From Trichobilharzia regenti (taxonomy: Eukaryota; Platyhelminthes; Trematoda; Strigeidida; Schistosomatidae): a stretch of 64,000 nt of DNA. The first letter of the stretch is position 1, and every line of letters starts with the position of its first letter. Where the stretch lies: assembly GCA_944472135.2 (NCBI GenBank), contig OX235267.1:16475452-16539451 (forward strand), in the 5' to 3' direction. A program made the position numbers and the translations under genes. Below the pieces are notes generated by a model. The model worked only from the letters and a program-made list of their open reading frames with translations, had not been told where the DNA came from and searched no databases. Positions 33,602-43,555 of the stretch are shown one piece after another.

Positions 33602-34308
33602 ATCCCCGGCAAAAAAGGGATCCAACCCTTTTTTCCTTCACGACCAATACACGTTGACTTGGATGCCAGTGCGAGAACCTGGGTCACACGGACAGAGCTG
33701 AAATGGAAAACAAACAGAAAAGCCAACACACCACAAGCATACCCACAGCACAATCTCACACATCGCTGACGACCTGGGCCTCCAGACAGAGACCTCCTCT
33801 TGACATCTTGCAAGACAATCGCCACTTACTAGAATGACTCTTTCAGAATGCAACGTGACCATAGCACCAACTCATAATACTCTACGCACATCGTCTTATC
33901 TACTCACTACCAATTACCACTGCAACCGCTTGTCACTCATTCTGCCTCAGTTCTAGTAGCGGTGACGCATGCGGGCCTCAGTCGTTAACACTCTTTCTCC
34001 CCGCCGTGTCGGACCGCACCTAACAATTATCTCCGTATGCATTTCATTCTCAGCAATAGCCTAGCCTCCCCTGCATATACGACCCATCTGCTGTCTCTAA
34101 CATCAATCAATTCATTCACGCATGTAGAAGACTCGAAACAACTTCAGAAGTAATCACGACGAAAATTTTAACAAAATTACGCAATAACAACAAGATACGA
34201 AAACAACAAGTAAACACAATGAATCCAAAAAACACCAATTGATATGACACACCACACGTATATACAAATAGTACAAACAACCTCGCCGATCATGTCTTGA
34301 TGGAATTT

Positions 34309-34557
34309 CTTTGAAGAATTGCAGGACTTACACCAGTACGCCTACAACCCTTCTCACGTTGACGATTGTAAGTTGTGGAATATCCGGACACAAACAAGAT
34401 TATCCAACAGTTACGATAATTGGAACTCACACAACTATTTAACACAAACATATGTACAGTCACTACATCAAATGTTGTGGATTCCAGCATGAAAAGCTAC
34501 CCTTTGAAGAACTGTAGGACTTACACCAGTACGCCTACAACCCTTCTCAGGTTGACG
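34309..34557. repeat. 56-bp direct repeat near the 3' end of the gag ORF
   Basis: 34309-34364 and 34502-34557 share GACTTACACCAGTACGCCTA and flanking bases with about three mismatches, 193 bp apart. The second copy ends just before the gag stop codon at 34560-34562. Confidence 0.8.
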
Positions 34558-34559
34558 CT

Positions 34560-36515
34560 CTAGGTTGGAAAATCGTCGCAAAGTTCATTTGCAAACTTCC
34601 TTCTATCAGCTATATCCTCAAATCTGAACGGCAACACGCCCATGTCATTGTATCGTAGAATATAGATGACCAACAAACACACGACATATCTCATCAACCA
34701 AGTGTAGAAACAGAGTAATTTACACCAAAGATAATAACATTCAAATAGGAACTTGAAACTAGAAATGCCTTTATTCGTGCAAGTCAATTTAACAATTACT
34801 CTCTCGTTCACACTTGGCTTATTCTCACTAAACTGAGCAATATCTTTCTTCTTTTCAAACGCGCCAATACTATCATAGTCATTGCATAAGGCACGTGAGT
34901 TCATGGACGTCCATTTCATTGTGGATGAAAACACCAACGATGACTGAGTGACACAAGGTGATGAACTAAGCAGTGGATCAGAAGCTGTTCTTTTTCGGCC
35001 TTCAGATAGTTGTCTAACTGCAAGATTACAACCACTGCCGTCTTTCACTACTAGTTCGGGTTTAGCACTATCATCTGATGATAGGTGGGCTACACGCTGA
35101 TCAATTACACTGACTGTTTCACAAGTATGCACACCTTCTGGAACTGCATCTGCGTTCAATTCTACTTCACGTTGTAGTTGTACAGAACCTTTATTTAACT
35201 TAGCAGTAGTAGGCATATCCCTCATCTCATCATGATCAACCAAAGACAAATCTGCACTATCATGATCATTACCACAAATATTCAATTTACCCTCAACTTC
35301 ATCATTTTCAAACTCTTTAATAACAGAAGTAGACAATTTTGGTTCCTCCTCACAAATCATTAAAGGTTTTATATCTTCACTCTGACTAGTTATACTTTGT
35401 AAACTTTTGGAGTCAGAACTGCACTCTGAAGCAGTAACTCTATTCTGTGACACTCTATTCAACAACGGCTTACCAGTTGCAACTACAGACTTCTTCACAA
35501 CACCGTTATCGTCACACAATTCGGAGTCAGGCATGGAGTTTACATTTAGCTTATCACTGAACTTGCTCACTGGTTCACAGTTCACTTTTGTATGCACCTC
35601 TTGCAAACGTGTAAAACACAACCGTGTTTGTCTTGCATCTTGCAACTTATCTGTTGAGGATGTACTACGAAACCTGTTGCACTCATTAAGTTTATATGCA
35701 TTACTAGACATCATGGAGCCTTCTCGATATCCACCTCTCTGAGGCTTATTCGTCATCAATGGTTGCATTTTGACCACAGACTGCTCTATTCTAGAGATGA
35801 GATTCAATATACTGGCAAACTTGCTCATAGATTGATTGACGCTATCTTTCACCAGTTTCAGGATATCATCAAACTTTGGCTCGATACCCTCATCCTCCAT
35901 ACGGGAGCTCATCTTCACCCACTTCCTTTGCAGTCGAGTAGGTAGACGTCTTGCTATTACTTCTTGGACAAAACTCGAGTTGAGGTCACTCATGCGATTC
36001 ATCGAAATCATTCCATTCTTGTAAATTAGCAAATTGTCTAAAAACTCAGTGAGTGCCTGGGAGTCATCCTGTAATTGACCACCATTACCCTTAACAGCCT
36101 CGAATAATTTCCCTGCAATCATCGAATGTCTTCCAAACCTTTGACGTAATATGCTCATAGCCTCGTAGTAGCCCTCTTTTGGCTTCATAAACTTACAACA
36201 CTGTATAGCTCTTGCAGCATCTCCAGTGCAATATCTCATCAAATACATTAACTTCAATTCATCACTTAATAGAAAACTACTCAACATGATCTCAAACTCC
36301 TTTACAAATTGTAAATAATCAGCTGGGTTTCCATCAAAGCACCGTGGTTCAAATTTAGGGAGTTTGATGTTCCTATTATCCCTGAACGGCGAAACAGTAA
36401 CATCAACCATATCATGCTTAACATCAGACACATCGTTACAATTAACAGACAAGTCACAATGACTTACTTTCCTGTTTGCATCCAAGACGCTCTGTCCCTT
36501 CTTTGACCCAGGCAT
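34560..36515 (-). CDS. BEL/Pao Gag-like protein (DUF1759-type), 651 aa
   Basis: An uninterrupted minus-strand ORF. Residues about 50-230 resemble the conserved Gag region of BEL/Pao elements (DUF1759): IKLPKFEPRCFDGNPADYL, FVKEFEIML, YLMRYCTGDAARAIQ, ILRQRFGRHSMIAGKLFEAV, ARRLPTRLQRKW. No CCHC zinc knuckle is seen. The middle is Ser/Asp/Glu-rich and low in recognisable structure. Near residues 590-620 there is a strongly hydrophobic stretch (LMRYVVCLLVIYIL) that looks like a membrane segment, followed by a short charged tail. The start codon follows GTTCAACA and the ORF begins about 145 bp inside the 5' LTR. It is the only ORF of the element. Its preservation in a pol-less element suggests recent movement or selection for Gag. 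Confidence 0.8.
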   Translation of the reverse strand: MPGSKKGQSVLDANRKVSHCDLSVNCNDVSDVKHDMVDVTVSPFRDNRNIKLPKFEPRCFDGNPADYLQFVKEFEIMLSSFLLSDELKLMYLMRYCTGDAARAIQCCKFMKPKEGYYEAMSILRQRFGRHSMIAGKLFEAVKGNGGQLQDDSQALTEFLDNLLIYKNGMISMNRMSDLNSSFVQEVIARRLPTRLQRKWVKMSSRMEDEGIEPKFDDILKLVKDSVNQSMSKFASILNLISRIEQSVVKMQPLMTNKPQRGGYREGSMMSSNAYKLNECNRFRSTSSTDKLQDARQTRLCFTRLQEVHTKVNCEPVSKFSDKLNVNSMPDSELCDDNGVVKKSVVATGKPLLNRVSQNRVTASECSSDSKSLQSITSQSEDIKPLMICEEEPKLSTSVIKEFENDEVEGKLNICGNDHDSADLSLVDHDEMRDMPTTAKLNKGSVQLQREVELNADAVPEGVHTCETVSVIDQRVAHLSSDDSAKPELVVKDGSGCNLAVRQLSEGRKRTASDPLLSSSPCVTQSSLVFSSTMKWTSMNSRALCNDYDSIGAFEKKKDIAQFSENKPSVNERVIVKLTCTNKGISSFKFLFECYYLWCKLLCFYTWLMRYVVCLLVIYILRYNDMGVLPFRFEDIADRRKFANELCDDFPT

Positions 36516-36659
36516 TGTTGAACTTGACCCAATTCCAAAATGTTCCAGATATTACTTGTTCAAAGAGGACTTTACCGGCACCAGGAAAGATGAACGGTGA
36601 CTATCCAAACTTTCACCAACTGTCTGAATCCGCCAAAGTCTGTTTCTACCATCAGAAAC

Positions 36660-37009
36660 TGTCAGTCACGTCTCGTAAACCGTTAATGCCCAGCTCTTGC
36701 TACGCTCGGGCTCACGCTGTTCCTTGAAGTTTTCCAGAAACGCTTAGTAATAACGGACGCAAAAACCAAAACACCGATTGGCCGCTTTGGAATTCTTTAT
36801 TGTAACACCAACATATAAAAAATATTTCTACTAAGGTCTGTGAACAAATATTACAATAATAAATCACAAGATTACTTCTGATGGTTTACTGCTGACTTCT
36901 TTCTGAACAGCGACCGATGAGACGATGACTGTCGTATTGATGCCTCCGCGAAAATTGGTTTTGAGCAAACAACCAAGAATTGATCGTTCAATCTTCAACT
37001 ACACTGACA
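36660..37009 (-). repeat. BEL LTR (C), 5' LTR of the gag-only element
   Basis: 350 bp, nearly identical to LTR B except for about six substitutions and a ~9-bp deletion after GCGAAAATTGG. Followed on the right by the target duplication CCATT. Confidence 0.9.
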
Positions 37010-37203
37010 CCATTCTATGCATATATTCATCCAAATGACTATAAATAAAATCCTATTGTGATCCATTTATAGCCCCTATTCTCCTTTTTCAACCGGCTCC
37101 AAAACCCTAAAATAGAATTTGTATGAGTTCTCGTAACGGGATCTACGAAATCACTTGAATGTTTGACTGGATGATGAATTTATCCCAGAGATGTCAGCTA
37201 AAT

Positions 37204-37473
37204 TCAGCCTTTCCGTTCTTCCGTGTGTACTATTGATTCAAGTTTTACAAGTCTCGTAATAATAGTTATTAAAGTAGCCGCCTTTCTGTCTTCTATTCTT
37301 TCGACGAATTCCTTTCTGAGGGAGGTGTTATACAAACCCATTACCCAAATGTTGTTCGCTCGCTGCCGACCATGGTTGTATTTCTTTTTCACCAAAACTG
37401 TTTCATCCACGTGCACGACGATGCCTTTCTCCGGCCAACAGCGTAGTAATTCTCCCCATTTACCACGAAGCAA
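37204..37473 (-). pseudogene. Merlin (IS1016-type) transposase fragment
   Basis: An 89-codon frame contains the central DDE region of a Merlin transposase: IVVHVDETVLVKKK (first Asp in VDE), KYNHGRQRANNIWVMGLYN, FVERIEDRKAATLITII, SIVHTEERKG. The second catalytic Asp, expected in S.I.SDEW and kept as HADEW in the copy at 61339-62462, is Glu here (HTEE). Upstream and downstream parts are in other frames. It is inactive. Confidence 0.8.
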
Positions 37474-37907
37474 TATCTATGCAAAGCTGATACCACTGAA
37501 ATGTTGAGACGAGGTTCTTTTTCATCACCGGCTGTTTCAACACACAGTAGTTGCAGATATACAAAATCTGGGTTAGAAAGGGATGCTATCTAGCGAAAAA
37601 AGTTCTTACGCAATATTAAAATTATCAGCTTACCCACTCTGATGCCAGCATGCTTTAAACATATAGCACAACGGTGAACAAATCCATCAACTGATCTGCT
37701 ATAGCTTCACTCCTTCTGGAGCAACACTAAATACAGGCAATACTGGAAAACGCTGTCCTCCTCGAATCGTAACCGTAACCTTGTAAGGTCACGCATTAGA
37801 AATGAATCAAGTGCAATACAACATTGAACTACGTTCATGAATCTCATTGGATAATTCAACGTCGTTCGCCAATTGGTAGTTAGTGGTGTCGAAAGTGTAA
37901 CTTGGCC

Positions 37908-38566
37908 TGAAAAGCAACAAGTTGTCAGCAGAAGCATCCAAAGAAGACAGGACTTCAGGTGAACATAGAGAAAACAGAGGTGATGAAGATTCCTGGCCAA
38001 CAGAAACAGCAACAACAGACAACAATGAGCATAAATGGGAGAAATCTGAAAGAAGCAACATAATTCACCTACCCACCCACCTACCTAGGAAGCATCGTTT
38101 CGAATACAGGTGGATGGAACTGATGAGTATATGAAAGCTAGGATCGGTAAAGCAAAGCAAGCTTTCATTTCTTTCAACTCCAATGTGGGGTCAGTCCTAC
38201 CTACTGTACAGATCACAGACTTGGCGCGTCATGAAGAGCACCTCAAACAAACTACAGACCTTCATCAACAGTTGTCTTTGCTCAATACTCAAGATCAGAT
38301 GACCAGAAAAGTTCTGCAACAGGGATCTCTGGGAGCAAACAAACTAGGAACCGATTGCGCAACAAATAGGCAGGAAGAAATGGAGATGGATTGGCTATAC
38401 GCTGAGGAAACTGTCAAGTGACATCACAAGAAGGACCATCGTTCGAGTGGAACCCAAACGAGAACTGGAGAGTCGATCGTCACTGCGTGTGTGGGTGACA
38501 TGCAGGAGATCATATGAAGAGGAGATGAAAGCATGTAGGCAGACGTGGAGCCAGGAAATAATAATA
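37908..38566 (+). mobile_element. RTE-like LINE (family A), 3' piece
   Basis: Continues the RTE interrupted at 32839. Sequence reads AAAAGCAACAAGTTG, the HVNIEKTE segment, NIIHLPT (a decayed thumb), KARIGKAKQAF, then the INSC..QYSRSDD, WRWIGYTLRK-like stretch and TWRRS-like end. The last ~85 bp of the ORF are missing before a short AATAATAATA tail at 38556-38566. Confidence 0.85.
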
Positions 38567-39840
38567 CAGCTGTCCTGGGTAAAATCTTGGAAGTCTTCAA
38601 TTTATGAAGATTGATATTGCAAGTCGGCTCAGCTGGAATGTCCTGTTTACGATTCTTACTAAGTTTTACTGATGTGGTATAGTCAAGAGGAGTGCTGCAT
38701 GACTGTGTCGAGACAGAAAAGTGGCGTGCGGTTTCTTTTATCCAGGGATACGCCGCGTGCGACTGTGCCATGGAGAGATGGTGGGCAGATGTACGAGAAC
38801 CAAGTTGTTTCTCATAAACTCACGGTATGTTCTCGGCACTCCTTTGTCACAGCAGCAGTGAGCCCATCTGTCAGCCACGTCACGTAAACCGTTGATGCCC
38901 AGCTCTTGCTACGCTGGGACTCACGCTGTTCCTTGAAGTTTCTCAGAAACGCTTAGTAATAACGGACGCAAAAACCAAAACACCAATTGGCGACTCGAGG
39001 ATTCTTTATTGTAACACCAACATATAAACAGTGTTACAACTAATCTTCAAGACTAAGATTCACAACTAAGGTTTCTGACGGTTTTGGCCTGACTTCTTTC
39101 TGAACAGCGACCGATGAGACGATGACTGGTGTATTGATGCCTCCGCGAAAATTGGGGAAGTTGGTTTTGAGCAAACAACCAAGAATTGATCGTTCAGCCT
39201 TCAACTACATTGACACCATCGTCTGCGAAAATTGCGTTCAAATGCTGAGTCACTTTTAGGAACAACACTACACGTCTGGCAGTCATCTCCTTTTCTCGAG
39301 CACGCCTTCGAGGTCTTGTAGCGTCTTGAGTGTTTTTTTGGTTTTGCTGTGTATAACACACTGACTTCATGTAGATACAGGTGCAGTATCGTGTCCACTT
39401 GGTTCTTTCTGTAAAGCCCCGGTGCTGGACTGTAGCAATATAGACACACTGCCAGAGCATGCGAGATAGCATTAATATCCCTGGAGTAGTTCCTCCTCTG
39501 GCCGAAGCCCTAGTTAATACACAATATGGTGCCTTAGTTCTCTCTTTGGGGCTAGTTTCAGCAACCATTTTAACAACTGCTACAAATTATGCTTATGATT
39601 ATACGATAACAATAATATCTGCCTGGTAGAACAAGAACAAACTGATGAACTATAAGGTAATAAACATTAAAGGTTTTCGACTTTGCGTAGCACTTTTACG
39701 TTACTTGGCTTCACAGCCGTCGTGTGGCAGACCAACAAGCCTTGTTCATCCGAACAATTGAGGAAGACGCTGCTACAAATATAGTCCCTGAAGCTCTGGA
39801 TGTAGATCGAGACAGTTGGACTTACCACACGGAGATTTTA
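38567..39840 (-). mobile_element. CR1 5' UTR and ORF1 part, probably the same copy as 27668-31012
   Basis: On the minus strand, 39840 to about 39570 matches the 5' UTR of the CR1 at 50529 (TCTCCGTGTGGTAAGTCC, GAAGCCAAGTAACG-type region). 39568-39194 is ORF1 with the start MVAETSPKERTKAPYCVLTR, aligning with MVVESSLKKATRIPYSVVTR in the intact copy. 38771-38424 continues ORF1 past the PHD finger (QSCSTPLD, VKLSKNRKQDIPAEPT). The PHD-coding part is interrupted by a solo LTR at 38869-39215. Relative to the intact CR1, about 1.3 kb (late ORF1 and early endonuclease) is missing where the RTE lies. Confidence 0.8.
38869..39215 (-). repeat. Solo BEL LTR inserted in CR1 ORF1
   Basis: 347 bp, TGTCAG...TTGACA, with an exact 5-bp target duplication CCATC (38864-38868, 39216-39220). 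CR1 ORF1 sequence resumes on both sides (TTTGTCACAGC before, GTCTGCGAAAATTG after). Confidence 0.92.
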
Positions 39841-40377
39841 ATATATAATATAAATTATATATATAGTTCACATAAATTAAGTATTTACATGATTCACATA
39901 CCGTTTGTACAGGCATGATCATATTAGACAAGTGCAGTCTGAAATTGAACGCTGTTTTATGAAATTAAAAATTGGAAAATGACCTCTTGAAACTTTATAA
40001 GAATAGAATATAAGATTTTGGTTTAAGTCTAAATTATAATATTTAATATACTCATAGTGAGTCAGATTCATGCGGGAATTATGAAATTTTGCGTTAATGG
40101 AATGTAAGAAGAGAGGTGATATACAGGTGCTAGAGTAGGCCATACTGGATCCAGACCGTTACTATTATCATTTTATCAATCAGTAAGGGTTCAAAAGTTT
40201 ACAAAAATCCACATTAGATGGTAAGTACAGCATTATATTGGTATTAGCAGATAAAAGGGACCAATTGGTCGCAAAGTTAACTTCGTGATGTTGATGATTG
40301 AATTTAATTCACAGCCTAGGAAGATAGAGTTTCCGAATCGGATAATTCACAAAATAGATATTTTTGATATAAGCATA
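39841..40377. other. Intergenic, nothing recognised
   Basis: AT-rich, no recognised repeat or frame. Confidence 0.4.
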
Positions 40378-40862
40378 AATAATAATAATGAATTACTTTA
40401 TTCCAAAAACAGTACTTGTGATACAGAATGGAATTTTCAGCATTAATCACAATATTGCATCTAATTTCCTCAAATTATAAATAAAATTAATCACACAGAA
40501 AATTTTCCACATTTACAATAGAGGTAGTGTCAAAAACATGCAGCATATAAAATGGAAATAGCAATAATAATGATAACAGCTAGGGTAGTAATAATAATAA
40601 GAATACAAGTGAAAATTGCCGTTGGCTTGTGTCACACAGTATTGGCAATGTGGTATAGAAATCCTAACATGTTTAAAAATATTGAATATAATGTTCTCTT
40701 TACATGATATGGTGAGGGGAAAAACAAAGATTACAGCCGTCATGGAGATAAGTTGGTGTTTGCAATTATGAGAGTAAAACAGAGAAGTAACAGGACCATA
40801 AATATAATAGAAGTAATAAAAGTAAAACTTGAAGGTATATAAGGATGGATGGAGGAAATTGT

Positions 40863-42842
40863 TTATTTACTAGATGAAAAAAGGTTAGTTAATTCTTGCC
40901 TGACACTATTTTCATCACATAAAATACGTGCCAAGTATGGTATCATAGAATTTCTATACTTAGACGTGCGAGCATACAGTTTTCTGAAGTTACTCCTTGT
41001 TCTACCTGAGGAGATGCAAGGTGAAAGCTGAGGGTAAAGCGGATGCTCCAAGTCAGACAAAATCCCTTTAGCAAATTTATTGCACGAAGTCAAATGCCTA
41101 TCGACAACGACGTTAACTATGTGGTCCACTGGGACACCACTCACCCTACTGACAGTCTTCAGTATTCTACGAATTGTGACATAGTCTTTTTTAAGCAAAC
41201 CAGGAAAGAATAAGGGTGAGCAATAAAGAAGAATAGGTAGGATGCAAGAGTTTATGAACTGTAAGTGGAGAGGTTGAGTTATACCCGAGTGTCTTAACTT
41301 CTTAATGTAAAATGTCAGGCGGAATATTTTACTGGAGATTGCTAAGACATGGGAAGACCAGGAGAGATCAGAAGAGAGAATGAGTCCAAGATACTTAATT
41401 TCTGATTTGATTCCTATATCATTGTCGTCAATTTTACAAGTGTCATGAGAATCGATGACTTCTTTTAACTGTCGTTTACATCTTAAGCTGAAATCAACAG
41501 TTTGACACTTAGAAGGATTCAGTTTAAGACCGTTAGACTCAGACCATTTGCTGACTTCCGATAGAAAGCTATTTATTTTAGTACAATCTAGCTGGGAGTT
41601 AACAGCCATTGAAACCGTTAAATCATCAGCATACTTCACAAAGTTTATTTCATCAGAGTGAGGCAAGTCGTGCAAGAAGAAAGAAAAAAGAAAAGGAGAA
41701 AGAACAGCACCTTGAGGGACACCAGCTTCAGTAGGCAATGAAGTGGAGGACTTCCCTTTATATACGGTGTACTGCTTTCTATCTGAGAAATAGGAATGCA
41801 ACCAGTTAACAGCCCAACATTCTGTTTGACTAGCAGCAAGTTTATTTAATAAGATGTCCCTAGGGACCGAGTCGAAAGCAGATGTATAGTCTAGGAAGGC
41901 GCAACGAACAAATTTAGCCCCCTTGTCTAGACTGGAAGCAATGTTATGATATAAGACGGCAGCTGCATCTAAAGTGCTTCTACTGTGCTTATAGGCAAAT
42001 TGTTTAGGGTCATTAAAGGATTTAAGCGAAGGTACAAGACTAAGTAAAAGTAATTTCTCCATAGTTTTCAAAAAAGGAGAGGTAATAGCAATGGGTCTAA
42101 ATTTGACACATGCTCCAGTAGAAGATTTAGGTATGGGTACAACTTTAATGTCCTTCCAAACGGCAGGCACAATATTATCGGAAAAAGATTTGTTAAATAG
42201 ATCAGTAAGAGGGTGACACAGAATATCAGAACATTTTTTAAAAATAATACTAGGTACATAATCGGGACCTAAGCTCTGGGAAGGGTTTAGAGACTTGAGG
42301 CACTTTTGAACATCATTTGTGTTAAAACCTGGAAAGGGGCTATTATTAACACAAGTGATGCTGGGAAGCATGGCATTTGAGGGAGAGTAAATAAAAGATT
42401 TGTTAAGAGTACATACATCAAAAGAATATGGAATATTGTTTATCTGCTTACCACCAGTGATTTCCTTAAATAGTTTCCACATATTAGAAGGATTTTTGCA
42501 GGATATGAATTTCTGGTTATATATTACATTCAACCTCTGCATTTCAGACTTAATTAAGAAGTTAGTTCTTTTTACACCACTTTTATCTTTGATTTTATAT
42601 AGTTTTTCCTTCTCTCTACGAAGCTTTTTAAGTTGAGGCGAGGAGAAACGGTCAAATTTGACGAATAGTGTTTCTTTTGGACAACAGATTTCAAAACAGA
42701 ATTTCAGATAGGATGTAATATTAGAGATATTGTCATCAAGTGAATCATCATTAAACAAATCCCATCTTGTGTCACTGAGCATGTTTCTAAGATGATGTAC
42801 GTTCTCATTTGAGTAGCATCTGTGAACAACTTTCTTAGACAA
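40863..42842 (-). CDS. LINE reverse transcriptase (ORF2 C-terminal part, 659 aa)
   Basis: An uninterrupted frame with all RT motifs: LKSLNPSQSLGPDYVPSIIF, WKDIKVVPIPKS, KFRPIAITSPFLKTMEKLLL, KQFAYKHSRSTLDAAAVLY, CAFLDYTSAFDSVPRDILL (catalytic Asp), AGVPQGAVLSPFLFSFFLHD, FVKYADDLTVSM (YADD intact), then a thumb and C-terminal domain with FINSCILPILLYCSPLFFPG. The order is that of CR1/Jockey-type elements. The first Met is internal to the real ORF2, which begins with the endonuclease at 43555. Only the upstream indel prevents a full product. Confidence 0.88.
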   Translation of the reverse strand: MSKKVVHRCYSNENVHHLRNMLSDTRWDLFNDDSLDDNISNITSYLKFCFEICCPKETLFVKFDRFSSPQLKKLRREKEKLYKIKDKSGVKRTNFLIKSEMQRLNVIYNQKFISCKNPSNMWKLFKEITGGKQINNIPYSFDVCTLNKSFIYSPSNAMLPSITCVNNSPFPGFNTNDVQKCLKSLNPSQSLGPDYVPSIIFKKCSDILCHPLTDLFNKSFSDNIVPAVWKDIKVVPIPKSSTGACVKFRPIAITSPFLKTMEKLLLLSLVPSLKSFNDPKQFAYKHSRSTLDAAAVLYHNIASSLDKGAKFVRCAFLDYTSAFDSVPRDILLNKLAASQTECWAVNWLHSYFSDRKQYTVYKGKSSTSLPTEAGVPQGAVLSPFLFSFFLHDLPHSDEINFVKYADDLTVSMAVNSQLDCTKINSFLSEVSKWSESNGLKLNPSKCQTVDFSLRCKRQLKEVIDSHDTCKIDDNDIGIKSEIKYLGLILSSDLSWSSHVLAISSKIFRLTFYIKKLRHSGITQPLHLQFINSCILPILLYCSPLFFPGLLKKDYVTIRRILKTVSRVSGVPVDHIVNVVVDRHLTSCNKFAKGILSDLEHPLYPQLSPCISSGRTRSNFRKLYARTSKYRNSMIPYLARILCDENSVRQELTNLFSSSK

Positions 42843-43555
42843 GTTTGAGAGGGCTTTACTGTGTAACTTTCCGTAAATTTTGGGTAAGACTCGTACAATA
42901 CAATGATCAGAATTGGAGAGGGATCTCTTTTACGAGCTTCGTATATTCCAGAATCATTTATAAATACTAAATCAAGTGAAGTATTTTGTCGAGTTGGGAA
43001 ATTAACAACAATTTCATGGCCCAGCAATGTAATAAAACTGCAGTCGCTGGAGTTGAAGTCGCCAGTCACTATAGATAAGGAGTTACCAAACGAAGCAGCA
43101 GCAAAAATAGTGAATTCATCAGCGAAGATCGATAGTTCTGAGGGACTGAAACAAGGTGTGATACAGATATCTGTGACAAAAATGAAGCTATACTTGGATA
43201 AGTGTTTGGGTCGACATTTTACAGTTATACAATCAATATTGTCATTTGAGAATTTGAAGCAGACGTTGTTGGCAGTAGACCACTGAGAATTATTAAAAGT
43301 GGCAACACCACCACCTCTCTTCTTCTCAGAGCTGTATCGGTCTTGTCTGTACATTGTGAAACTACTTAGGAAGACTAAATTATCATCATATAAGTCGTAG
43401 AGCCAAGTTTCTTGAAGAGTTATTACTCCGGTATTACAATACACATTTGAGTATAATAGAGAATGCAGGTAGTTAATCTTGTTCGATAATGACCTGGAAT
43501 TCGTGCTCATGATCACAGAAAGAGTCATCTGATGCATTAGAGTAGACTTCAACAA
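42704..43555 (-). pseudogene. LINE apurinic-type endonuclease (ORF2 N-terminal part, frameshifted end)
   Basis: The N-terminal endonuclease: MSTNSRSLSNKINYL (catalytic Asn region), VITLQETWLYDLYD (catalytic Glu in QETW), MYRQDRYSSEKKRGGGVA, SIVTGDFNSSDC (GDFN), TSLDLVFIND. It goes out of frame near 42920, just before the expected SDH motif. SNSDHCIVRVLP is found in the adjacent frame, which is that of the RT ORF. One small indel in the run around GATCCCTCTCC therefore splits an otherwise continuous ORF2. Confidence 0.85.

Larger units (their letters stand above)
33062..37009 (-). mobile_element. Gag-only (non-autonomous) BEL/Pao LTR element inserted in Merlin
   Basis: The insertion is bounded by TGTC...TGACA ends and a 5-bp target duplication CCATT (33057-33061, 37010-37014) that interrupts Merlin sequence. 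It holds a partial LTR (33062-33242), a full LTR (33243-33601), an internal region with one long minus-strand gag-like ORF, and a second full LTR (36660-37009). No protease, RT, RNase H or integrase sequence was seen in the 3.1-kb internal region. Mobilisation would therefore need a full-length relative. The two full LTRs differ by a handful of substitutions and one ~9-bp indel, so the insertion is moderately young. Solo LTRs of the same family occur at 38869 and 44690. Confidence 0.85.
32840..37907 (-). mobile_element. Merlin DNA transposon with nested BEL/Pao element
   Basis: The RTE sequence is interrupted by a segment with matching ends: the left end at 32840 and the reverse complement of the right end at 37907 share TTCGACACCACTAAC and following bases. 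TGAAAAGC is duplicated on both sides (32832-32839, 37908-37915), an 8-bp target duplication as expected for the Merlin superfamily. The RTE reads on directly after the right copy. Without the nested LTR element the Merlin is about 1.1 kb, the same size as the copy at 61339-62462, with which it shares internal sequence (CTTCCAGTTTAGCATAGGA). The outermost 5' bases are mutated relative to the other ends. Confidence 0.9.
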
